DNA from: Clostridia bacterium
Lineage (GTDB): Bacteria; Bacillota; Clostridia; Oscillospirales; CAG-272
Assembly: GCA_017456905.1 (NCBI GenBank)
Contig: JAFTIL010000097.1
Location: forward strand, 1-47,309
DNA: 47,309 nt
Reading direction: 5' to 3'
Shown here piece by piece: positions 40,960-47,309 of the stretch. Position numbers and translations under genes: made by a program. Numbering within the stretch: position 1 is the stretch's first letter; every line of letters starts with the position of its first letter. The notes under the pieces are model-generated. The model saw only the letters and a list, made by a program, of their open reading frames with translations. It searched no databases and was not told the origin of the DNA.

Positions 40960-42612
40960 TTAGCAAGATTCTTCCTTCTTTTTCATCGCCACAGCGGCGG
41001 CCATTGCCGCCAGCACAACGGTCACGCCAAAGTTCAAAACAGAGCCGCAGCCCTTCGTCTCCTCGGGTGCGTCGGTGGGAGCCTCGGTCACGTCAGCGGG
41101 CGCGTTGGTGGGGGTCTCGGTCACGTCCACGGGGGCGTCGGTGGGGGCTTCGGTGGGAGCCTCGGTCTCCTCGGAGACGGTTTGCTCGGGCTCGTCGTCG
41201 GAGACGTAGAAGTCGGCCTCGTAGAGGTCGGTGGGATCGTTCTGATAGAACTTGATCCACGCCACATCAAAGGTCTCCTGAGCGAATTTCTCAGCACCGT
41301 AGAAGGGGACCAGGCACAGATTGAGGATGAAGTAATTACCGTCCCAGCCCGGCTCGCCCGTCATATAGAAGATGGTGGTGTGCCATTCGCCGTCGGTACC
41401 CACCGAATCGTAGTAGCACATATCCAGATCGTACTCGGGCATCGCGCCTGTACGGTAGGACAGACCCAGCTCCCCACCCTTGGCGGAGGCGGTGCGGTAG
41501 CGGATCACCACGTAGTCGCCGCGGGTGCCCACGATGTTGCGGGGGTACTTGGAGCTGAAGGCGTAGGCATAGCCGTCGGGAGTCAGAGAAGTGATGCGCA
41601 TGAAGGAGATGCCGTCCTCGGTGACGTAGTCCACGGCGGCATTTTCGCCCTCGAAAGCCTTGACCACAGACTCGTCGGCAAAGTCGATCATTTCCATGAG
41701 CTTGTATTCTCTGTCCTCCTCGCTCATGCCGGGGATCTCCACGGGCTTGATATCCAGACCGTCGGGCTTACCCACAAAGGTCACGAGGGCGAATTTGGAG
41801 ACGTCCTTGGAGCCGGGGCCGCTGATGCCGCGTCCAAACATGAGGTGCCAGTATTCGTTGGGAGTGGTTGCCTCGCCGTTGGTGGACAGCACCCAGGCGT
41901 AGTTCATGGTGTCACCGTTCTCCACGGTGCGGTCGGTCAGACCCAGGACAGTCTGGAGGTGAATGCGGATCTCGTAGCGGAGCACCTGATTTTCCTTGTC
42001 GTAGTAGCCCACGAAGTCCTCCCCGGGCTTGGGCAGATAGGTGCCGAACCAGTTGAAGGTCAGGGACTCGTTGGTTTCGCTGTGAACGCCGTAGCCCAAC
42101 TCGATGTAGTCGTTAGTGCCCGTAGCGTCGGCGGGGGCAATGCCTACCTGGAGACAGTTGTAGGCCCACAGGTACATATCGCCGCCCATGGCCTCGGGGG
42201 TGCAGGCAAAGCCGTTGACGAGGTTGACCTCAAAGGCGAGATACAGATAAGTGCCGTCCCATCCCCAGTAGGGCTTGATGGCGTCGCCCTGAGTGCCCTC
42301 ATAGAAGATATGGAAGTCCTCCTCGGTGGAGCCGTCCGGGCCTGAGTTGACCAGCCAAGACAGGTAGTCCTCATACAGTTCAAAGGGCAGATACTCGTTC
42401 TTTTCGATGGTTCCGTCCACCTTGGGGGCAATGTGCAGGAAGGGGACCTCCCACGCTACCTCCTCTTCACCCGCCTTACCGGCCAAGATCTCGTCGATCT
42501 TTTTGGCCTCCTCGGTGTAGTGTCCGTCCTTGTTGACAACGGCAGACGCGGTAACGGTGCAAAGAATCAACAGAGCAGTCAAGCAAAGAACAAAGGCAAA
42601 TAGCTTTTTCAT
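40960..42612 (-). CDS. Secreted CBM9-like protein with GCGS C-terminal anchor tail
   Basis: This 550-residue protein has a signal peptide with likely cleavage after TASA (residue 24). A CBM9/DOMON-type sugar-binding domain occupies about 58-280 (KVDGTIEKNEY, DGTYLYLAFEV, NQVLRYEIRIHL). A second beta domain follows (about 300-465; DGEWHTTIFYMTG). A Thr/Glu/Ala/Pro repeat spacer (about 480-518) then leads to KGCGS (Cys522), a membrane segment and KKKEESC. That tail has the motif-helix-basic layout of sorting signals. AAGGAGG precedes the ATG. No catalytic motif is seen; polysaccharide capture at the cell surface is inferred. Confidence 0.8.
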   Translation of the reverse strand: MKKLFAFVLCLTALLILCTVTASAVVNKDGHYTEEAKKIDEILAGKAGEEEVAWEVPFLHIAPKVDGTIEKNEYLPFELYEDYLSWLVNSGPDGSTEEDFHIFYEGTQGDAIKPYWGWDGTYLYLAFEVNLVNGFACTPEAMGGDMYLWAYNCLQVGIAPADATGTNDYIELGYGVHSETNESLTFNWFGTYLPKPGEDFVGYYDKENQVLRYEIRIHLQTVLGLTDRTVENGDTMNYAWVLSTNGEATTPNEYWHLMFGRGISGPGSKDVSKFALVTFVGKPDGLDIKPVEIPGMSEEDREYKLMEMIDFADESVVKAFEGENAAVDYVTEDGISFMRITSLTPDGYAYAFSSKYPRNIVGTRGDYVVIRYRTASAKGGELGLSYRTGAMPEYDLDMCYYDSVGTDGEWHTTIFYMTGEPGWDGNYFILNLCLVPFYGAEKFAQETFDVAWIKFYQNDPTDLYEADFYVSDDEPEQTVSEETEAPTEAPTDAPVDVTETPTNAPADVTEAPTDAPEETKGCGSVLNFGVTVVLAAMAAAVAMKKKEESC

Positions 42613-42673
42613 GTGTGAGCCTCCTTGATTGATTTCGGTGCTTACCCCTGCGGCCTTACCGCAGGTTATATTT

Positions 42674-42701
42674 ATTATAGCAAAATCACAAGATTTGTCA
42701 A
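42674..42701 (-). promoter_or_regulatory. Promoter of the CBM9-like protein gene
   Basis: Minus strand TTGACA (42701-42696), 16 nt, TATAAT (42679-42674); both boxes are perfect consensus. Confidence 0.8.
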
Positions 42702-42832
42702 TAGGGAGAAAGTAAATTATGTGCAGTATTTACTACTTTTCAAAAAAACTTGATCCAGTCTGCTCTCTTGCCCGCTTCGCCGTCCTCCTTCCCCGTTAGA
42801 GAAGGAAAAGGAACGTACCGATAAACCGAAAT

Positions 42833-44599
42833 TCACCTCAAATCGGGATACTCTTCGGGATGATCCAGGTCGGGAATATCGGCGGTCTCGCGGTAGCGGG
42901 TGATACCCGAGGCGCGGATGTCGTCCAGCATGGTTTTGTTCAAGCCCTCAAAGCGATCGGTCGGGAGGACGAACTCGGCATAGTAGAGCGCCTGCACGCG
43001 GGACTGTCTCACGTGGGCGCGGTGGTCGTCGCACTCGGCGGCGGCCAGGGCCTTGTTCCAAAGGTCAAGGAGATACTCGGCATAAGCGGTCTCGTCGGTG
43101 AGTGCGGTGACGGAGGAATTCTTCAATTCACGGCTCCACACCTCAATCTTCTCGGGATCGAGGATGTCCAGGTTGGGATCCTCGGCGTTTTTCTTGTCGA
43201 AGGGGAAGATGCGGTTGGGGGTATCGTAGATGAAGAGGTGACGCTCGGCGGCCTTCTTTGAGGTGACGTCGATGTACTCGCGGATGTACTGCCAGCCCGC
43301 GCCGTAGTAGTCACAGAGGAACTCGTCCATGTGGGCGTAGTACTCTGCCTCGGTCATATCGGGATCCCACAGGAGCTTGGCCAGCAGGTAGCCGCGCAAC
43401 TCGCCGAACTCGCCCGAGAGAGACTGATAATTGCCCTGCTCGAACATACCGATGACGTGGTGGTCCTTGAAGAACTTGACGTTCCTTTGCAGGACGGCCA
43501 GGTTGGGGAACGGGGAGAGGTAGCAGAGGAAGTCGGTGGTGTAGTCCCAGATGTAGAGGTTGTTGCAGATGGCCGCCCATTCCTCTATATCCTTCTTGAA
43601 TTCCACGTTGTGGGGGCAATTCGGATCGTCCAGGGGGTGGCAGAAGCAGCACTCGATGGAGCAGAGGCGGATGATGACGTTATCGCGGGGGACGATGGTC
43701 TTGGGAGCCTTACGGGTGTAGCGGTAAGCCAGTGTATCCACGTAGACATGAGGGTAATCGTCCTTGATGTCGTCGGCGATGCGGTTGACGAAGGTGAGGA
43801 GAGAGCCCATAGGCGTTCCTTCCCTGTCGTCGATGGCCTTGCATTTCTCGCACTGACAGCCCAGCTGGTCGGGGTAGGAATCCACCTGGGAGACCGAGAC
43901 AAGGGTGGCGGTGGGATTCTCCTGAAGGACTCGGCGGACGTTCTTGCGAACGGTTTCATACACTTTTTCGTCAGTCAAACAGGGCTGGCGGCCGATCTCA
44001 TGCTCCATCTCTGCCAGATCCCAAATGCTGTGGACGAAGCGGCCCGCGTAGGTGACGCCGCCGCCCAGGTCGGGCATATCCCAATGGTTGGACTTGACCG
44101 CGTTACGGGCGTTCATCTTGGTGGGACGGCGGGGATGGAGGATGTGGAACCAGTAGGAGTCGCGGGAGAAGAAGTAGGGGGAATCCACGCGGCACAGGTC
44201 GGCGGGGATATCCTTTACCTCACCGTCGTGGACGGTCATGTAGGTGTCGGAGAGGAACCGCGCGCCCAGGTAGTCCTCCATGAAGGTGTAGACGCCGTAG
44301 ACACCGCCGCGGGGGAGGTTGCCCGTGATATAGAGGCGGGTACCGTCCGCAACCATGGCATAGCCGTCATTCTTGATCTCGGCGCGGGCGGCTATGACCT
44401 TATCGGTGTCGCGGTTGGTCTGGCCGATGATAATCTCGCAGTCGGCGGCGGGAGTGGCGTCGGTGGCGATCTCGAGGGTCACACCCGTGGCGCGGGCGAG
44501 GGTGTCATGGAGCACCTCAGCGGCGTCCCGCTCGCCCTCCAGAGCGGCGGCGGGGAGAATGATGCGGTAGGAGGCGAGGGGGGTGTTGGAAATGAGCAT
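42833..44599 (-). CDS. DUF4838 domain protein, putative cytoplasmic glycoside hydrolase
   Basis: This 588-residue protein has an N-terminal alpha-glucuronidase-like domain (about 1-110; EIIIGQTNRDTD, GGVYGVYTFMEDYLGARF) followed by the DUF4838 barrel. The DUF4838 part carries its usual Cys-rich signatures CQCEKC and CSIECCFCHPLDDPNC and the YIWDYTTDF strand. Proteins of this type occur in polysaccharide-use loci of gut bacteria, but their reaction is not established. AAAAGGAG supports the ATG at 44599. No signal peptide is present. A consensus promoter lies immediately upstream, so it is separately transcribed from the CBM9-like gene. Confidence 0.86.
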   Translation of the reverse strand: MLISNTPLASYRIILPAAALEGERDAAEVLHDTLARATGVTLEIATDATPAADCEIIIGQTNRDTDKVIAARAEIKNDGYAMVADGTRLYITGNLPRGGVYGVYTFMEDYLGARFLSDTYMTVHDGEVKDIPADLCRVDSPYFFSRDSYWFHILHPRRPTKMNARNAVKSNHWDMPDLGGGVTYAGRFVHSIWDLAEMEHEIGRQPCLTDEKVYETVRKNVRRVLQENPTATLVSVSQVDSYPDQLGCQCEKCKAIDDREGTPMGSLLTFVNRIADDIKDDYPHVYVDTLAYRYTRKAPKTIVPRDNVIIRLCSIECCFCHPLDDPNCPHNVEFKKDIEEWAAICNNLYIWDYTTDFLCYLSPFPNLAVLQRNVKFFKDHHVIGMFEQGNYQSLSGEFGELRGYLLAKLLWDPDMTEAEYYAHMDEFLCDYYGAGWQYIREYIDVTSKKAAERHLFIYDTPNRIFPFDKKNAEDPNLDILDPEKIEVWSRELKNSSVTALTDETAYAEYLLDLWNKALAAAECDDHRAHVRQSRVQALYYAEFVLPTDRFEGLNKTMLDDIRASGITRYRETADIPDLDHPEEYPDLR

Positions 44600-44645
44600 G
44601 GTATGGTCTCCTTTTGTAAGGTTTTGTGCAAAATAGGTCATGATG

Positions 44646-44674
44646 ATTATAACATGGTGCAGGGCTTTTGTCAA
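44646..44674 (-). promoter_or_regulatory. Consensus promoter of the DUF4838 gene
   Basis: Minus strand TTGACA (44674-44669), 17 nt, TATAAT (44651-44646). Confidence 0.85.
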
Positions 44675-44691
44675 TAAGTATAAAAGAAAAG

Positions 44692-44728
44692 AACGAAAAA
44701 CCTCGGCTGGGATCATTCCCTGCCGAGG
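44692..44728 (-). terminator. Terminator of the rqcH-phosphatase operon
   Basis: On the minus strand CCTCGGC, A, GGGA, loop ATGA, TCCC, A, GCCGAGG, then TTTTTCGTTCTTTT. A strong two-part stem with a clear T-run. Confidence 0.92.
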
Positions 44729-44735
44729 CTGATTC

Positions 44736-45371
44736 TCATAATTGAATAAATGACATATCATTGAGCCGCGAAATAATCCGATGCCCTGCCGCATCCTCGC
44801 AAAGGATGGATACGCCTCCCGATTTGCCGGACAAGTTGCACCGATTCAGCATTTCAATATCCATCCCCAACCACAGAGCAAAGAATATACTTAATGTCCC
44901 GTCATGGGATACAATGATGATATTCTCCTTTGTCGGAGTCACGACCTTCTCCATAAACTCCGCAACGCGGAGAGCAACTTCCCTTTTGGTCTCGGCGTTG
45001 ACAAAAACCCGTTCGTCTACGGTTTTCGCCCAATCCTTCGTGCCCGGCCACACGGAGCAGGTGTTATTCTCCTTCGCCCACTGCTTGGTCTTTCCATTCG
45101 CTTCGCCGAGATCAAACTCCCGAAGTAATGGGGAGAATTGCGGCTCAATGTGTAGGTAAGAGGAAAGGATTTCAGCGGTATGCTTGGTTCGACGCAGATC
45201 CGAGGAATAAAGCACATGGGGCTCGTCCCCGATTTCACGCAACAGATTCTGACCAATCTTGTGCGCTTGGGCAATACCGTATTCAGTCAGGTCCCAGTCA
45301 CCGAGAGAACCGATCATGCCATTGGTGTGTTGCTCAGATTGCGGGTGTTGAACTGTGATAATCTTTTTCAT
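44736..45371 (-). CDS. Histidine phosphatase superfamily protein with altered RHG motif
   Basis: This 211-residue protein of the phosphoglycerate-mutase-like branch should form a phospho-His intermediate. His9 lies in QHPQSEQ, where the usual RHG is replaced by QHP. The other core residues are present: Arg60/Arg61 in SSDLRRTKHTAE, a Glu in REFDLGE, and His156 in IVSHDGTL. The loss of the first Arg may change phosphate binding. Its ATG overlaps the rqcH stop (TAATG), so translation is coupled. The substrate is unknown. Confidence 0.85.
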   Translation of the reverse strand: MKKIITVQHPQSEQHTNGMIGSLGDWDLTEYGIAQAHKIGQNLLREIGDEPHVLYSSDLRRTKHTAEILSSYLHIEPQFSPLLREFDLGEANGKTKQWAKENNTCSVWPGTKDWAKTVDERVFVNAETKREVALRVAEFMEKVVTPTKENIIIVSHDGTLSIFFALWLGMDIEMLNRCNLSGKSGGVSILCEDAAGHRIISRLNDMSFIQL

Positions 45372-47137
45372 TACTTGACCCTCATCCCCGCGATCCTCTC
45401 GGCATCGGGCGTGACGTACGCCGTCCAATTTGTATGGTAGGTCACGAATCCCGGCTTGGCGCCCGGCACCTTGCGGACGTGGCGGACCAGGAGGTAGTCC
45501 ACGGGGATCTGGGCACCGCCCGCGGCCTTGGAGTAGTGGGCGGCGATGGAGGCGGCGTCGGTGAAGTCCTGCGCGTCGGGCTCCTCGCCGTTCGTCACCA
45601 TGACCACGTGGGAGCCGGGGACGCCCTTCGCATGGAACCAGTAGTCGTTTCGATCGGCCAGCTTGTGCGTGATATGCTCGTTCTGGAGGTTGTTTTTGCC
45701 GCAGAGGACAAGATAGCCGTTGGTGGTCTTGAACTTGGCCACGGTGGGGGCGGGCTGTTTCTTGGGGGCGGCGTAGCCCTTCATGCGGGAGGCGTAGCCC
45801 GAGCGATACAGCTCGTCACGGATTTCCGCTAAATCGTTGGCTGTTTCGGCGTGGGAGAGGGCATCGAAAACCGTGTAGATATAGTTCAGCTCTTCCCTGC
45901 CCAGTGCCAACTGTTTGGTCAGCTCCACCTTGGCGTTGCGGGCCTTGGCGTACTTTTTGTAGTATTTCTGGGCGTTGGCGGCGGGAGTGAGGCGTTCGTC
46001 CAGGGTGATCAGGCAGGAGCCGTATTCGCCCGTTTGCTCGTTCCAATCCTCGTAGTCGGTCAGCTCTACCTCCTTGTCGCCCTTTTTGATCATATAGATG
46101 CTTGCGGTGATGAGGTCACCGTATTTTTTGTAGGCGGCGGCTTTTTCGCAGTCCCGCAGCTCGCTCTCCTGCATGTCCAGCTTCTTCTTGACACGGCTTT
46201 CGGCGTTGGTGAGCAGGCGCAGGACGTCCGAGGCTCGCTGGGTCAGGCGGCTGGCCTTGTCACGGGTCTCAAAGTAAGCGTCCAGCATGGCCGAGGCGGT
46301 CTCAAAGGGACGGGATTCGGTGGGGCTTGTATAGTGAGTGAGGGGGCAGAAGGCGTACTCCACGGGCTTGCCGTCAGAGAGGATCATGGTGGGGGCATAG
46401 TCGGCGGTCTTGATGCGATCCATGACTGCCGAAAAGCCCTTCCAAAGAGTCTCTGCCGAGGCGTATTTGGCGGGCGTGTCGGGATGGCGGGTGGAAACGA
46501 AGACCATCTCTCTTGCCACGGCGGCGGAGATGCCCAAAAAGCGGGAAAGGATAAATTTATCCAAAGGTTTTTCGGGGTTTTCGGCTTGATACAGCTCGGA
46601 AAATCTCTCGAAATCCGTCTCCAAGGGGTTGTCCTTGTCCTGGGGCGGGGGCAGCTCGTAGCGCATATCCGGGAGAACCTGCCGCTGGGTGGAGGTGGTG
46701 AAGTCCACGGTCTTGAAAGCGGCAATGATGCGCTTGTTCTCGTCCGCAAAGATGAGGTTGGAGTACTTGCCCATCAGCTCCGCGATGAGGTAGCGGGTGC
46801 AGGGGAAGCCCATTTCGTCCCTTGTGTCAAAGCCAAGGGTGACCACCCGCTCAAAGCCTGCCTGCTGGATGGAGGACAGCTTGGCACCCGTCAGGTGCTT
46901 GCGCAGGAGCATACAGAACATGGGGGGCTGGGCAGGGTTTTCTTTTGTCAGCTCGGTAAAGCCGATACGGGGGTTGGCGCCTGCGTTGATGAGGAGGCGG
47001 CGGCCGCCCTCAAAGGAGCGGATCTGCAGTATGATCTCGTCTCGCTCGGGCTGCATGACTTTCTCAATTCTGCCGCCGAGGGCAGCCTCAGTGATCTCAT
47101 GTGTCATGCAGGCGAGCATACCTGCGTCGAAGGCCAT
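45371..47137 (-). CDS. rqcH: NFACT family protein RqcH (ribosome quality control; FbpA/Rqc2 homologue)
   Basis: RqcH binds stalled 50S subunits and recruits tRNA-Ala to add C-terminal Ala tails to nascent chains. The 588-residue length is near that of B. subtilis RqcH. The start at ATG 47137 has AAAGGA 9 nt upstream; the longer open frame only reads through an intergenic repeat. NFACT-N is seen in MAFDAGMLACMTHEI and LLINAGANPRI, a coiled-coil hairpin runs about 335-480, and NFACT-R follows with DYWFHAKGVPGSHVVM. Where many homologues have Asp-Arg after a Gly-x pair, this protein has Glu96-Arg97 in QQAGFER. It is often annotated as fibronectin-binding protein, which is probably misleading. 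Confidence 0.94.
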   Translation of the reverse strand: MAFDAGMLACMTHEITEAALGGRIEKVMQPERDEIILQIRSFEGGRRLLINAGANPRIGFTELTKENPAQPPMFCMLLRKHLTGAKLSSIQQAGFERVVTLGFDTRDEMGFPCTRYLIAELMGKYSNLIFADENKRIIAAFKTVDFTTSTQRQVLPDMRYELPPPQDKDNPLETDFERFSELYQAENPEKPLDKFILSRFLGISAAVAREMVFVSTRHPDTPAKYASAETLWKGFSAVMDRIKTADYAPTMILSDGKPVEYAFCPLTHYTSPTESRPFETASAMLDAYFETRDKASRLTQRASDVLRLLTNAESRVKKKLDMQESELRDCEKAAAYKKYGDLITASIYMIKKGDKEVELTDYEDWNEQTGEYGSCLITLDERLTPAANAQKYYKKYAKARNAKVELTKQLALGREELNYIYTVFDALSHAETANDLAEIRDELYRSGYASRMKGYAAPKKQPAPTVAKFKTTNGYLVLCGKNNLQNEHITHKLADRNDYWFHAKGVPGSHVVMVTNGEEPDAQDFTDAASIAAHYSKAAGGAQIPVDYLLVRHVRKVPGAKPGFVTYHTNWTAYVTPDAERIAGMRVK

Positions 47138-47167
47138 GGGCGTGTTTCCTTTCGGTTTTTTTGATTG

Positions 47168-47305
47168 TAAATTGTTGTTTAGCGGAGGAGGCACGAAGAA
47201 AGGCTCTCCCTCTGGGAGAGCTCCCGCCCAGCTTTGCGACGGGCGGGTGAGAGGGTAAAAACGCGAAATGCCGCTAAATACCCTCTCCGTCACGCATGAA
47301 GCGTG
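47168..47305. repeat. Highly structured intergenic repeat element upstream of rqcH
   Basis: Four inverted repeats follow one another: GCTCTCCC/GGGAGAGC (47203-47221), CCCGCCC/GGGCGGG (47223-47247), GAGAGGGTA/TACCCTCTC (47249-47287) and CACGC/GCGTG (47291-47305). It begins with TAAATTGTTGTTTAG, shared with 38357. The style matches the GC-rich dispersed repeats of gut Clostridia genomes, from memory; copy number cannot be checked here. Confidence 0.6.
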
Positions 47306-47309
47306 CCAC

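Noticed and set aside
40945-42345. 466-codon plus-strand open frame opposite the CBM9-like gene
   Set aside because: Gly/Val/His-rich antisense shadow with no motif and no start signal.
43331-44677. 448-codon plus-strand open frame opposite the DUF4838 gene
   Set aside because: Antisense shadow; the minus strand has the promoter, ribosome site and recognisable domains.
45851-47164. 437-codon plus-strand open frame opposite rqcH
   Set aside because: Antisense shadow of a well-recognised gene.
47138-47293. N-terminal extension of the rqcH reading frame
   Set aside because: It translates an intergenic repeat; the ATG at 47137 has a ribosome site and the known NFACT start.
1-47309. CRISPR array, prophage, insertion sequence or rRNA
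   Set aside because: No spaced direct repeats, transposase, integrase, phage structural gene or rRNA sequence was seen; the only tandem repeats are protein-coding LRR and spacer repeats.

Overview
The window looks like a chromosomal segment of an uncultured-type gut Clostridia (Bacillota; an Oscillospirales- or Christensenellales-like bacterium is my guess). What points there: many consensus sigma-A promoters (TTGACA/17/TATAAT), strong AGGAGG ribosome sites, a MEP isoprenoid pathway pair, SpoIIQ-like and SpoVB-like proteins that suggest a spore former, and BspA-like leucine-rich surface proteins. Genus cannot be read from the sequence alone.

Layout. (1) 1-6.7 kb: an AT-richer block with two BspA-like LRR surface proteins, the first cut by the window edge, the second a 1619-residue lipoprotein. 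(2) 7.1-8.75 kb: an autoregulated-looking XRE regulator coupled to a multipass membrane protein. (3) 8.9-14.3 kb: a housekeeping operon tyrS / DUF896 / tsaE / tsaB / rpiB / ispD / ispF / rpe. (4) 14.3-19.1 kb: a P-type Ca2+-type ATPase diverging from an ECF sigma factor gene that is coupled to a membrane protein with a CBM9-like ectodomain, a candidate carbohydrate-sensing sigma/anti-sigma pair. (5) 19.1-24.6 kb: hisS, a cytoplasmic GH78 rhamnosidase-like enzyme, rubredoxin and NamZ (exo-N-acetylmuramidase). (6) 24.7-30.6 kb: a SpoVB/MurJ-type flippase, and on the other strand an operon of a Wzz/BY-kinase fusion, CpsB-type phosphatase, BadF-type sugar kinase and a membrane protein. (7) 30.8-35.7 kb: GH127 enzyme coupled to a giant cytosolic RCC1-repeat protein. 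(8) 35.7-36.6 kb: a gene-poor stretch with a candidate small RNA, tRNA-Val(CAC) and a run of perfect hairpins. (9) 36.6-44.6 kb: SpoIIQ-like M23 protein, then glycan-related genes: SASA esterase, GH43-like lipoprotein, CBM9-like anchored protein, DUF4838 protein. (10) 44.7 kb-end: rqcH coupled to a histidine phosphatase, and a structured intergenic repeat.

How it fits together. Several enzymes (GH78, GH127, SASA, DUF4838) lack signal peptides, so they probably act on imported plant-type oligosaccharides, while two secreted proteins and the membrane-anchored sigma partner carry sugar-binding modules outside the cell. NamZ, the sugar kinase and the flippase suggest handling of cell-wall amino sugars. 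The most promising candidates for something undescribed are the CBM9-like sigma partner, the GH127/RCC1 pair, the GCGS C-terminal tail of the 40.96-42.6 kb gene, and the putative ~124-nt RNA before tRNA-Val. All functional calls rest on reading motifs by eye; no database search was run.
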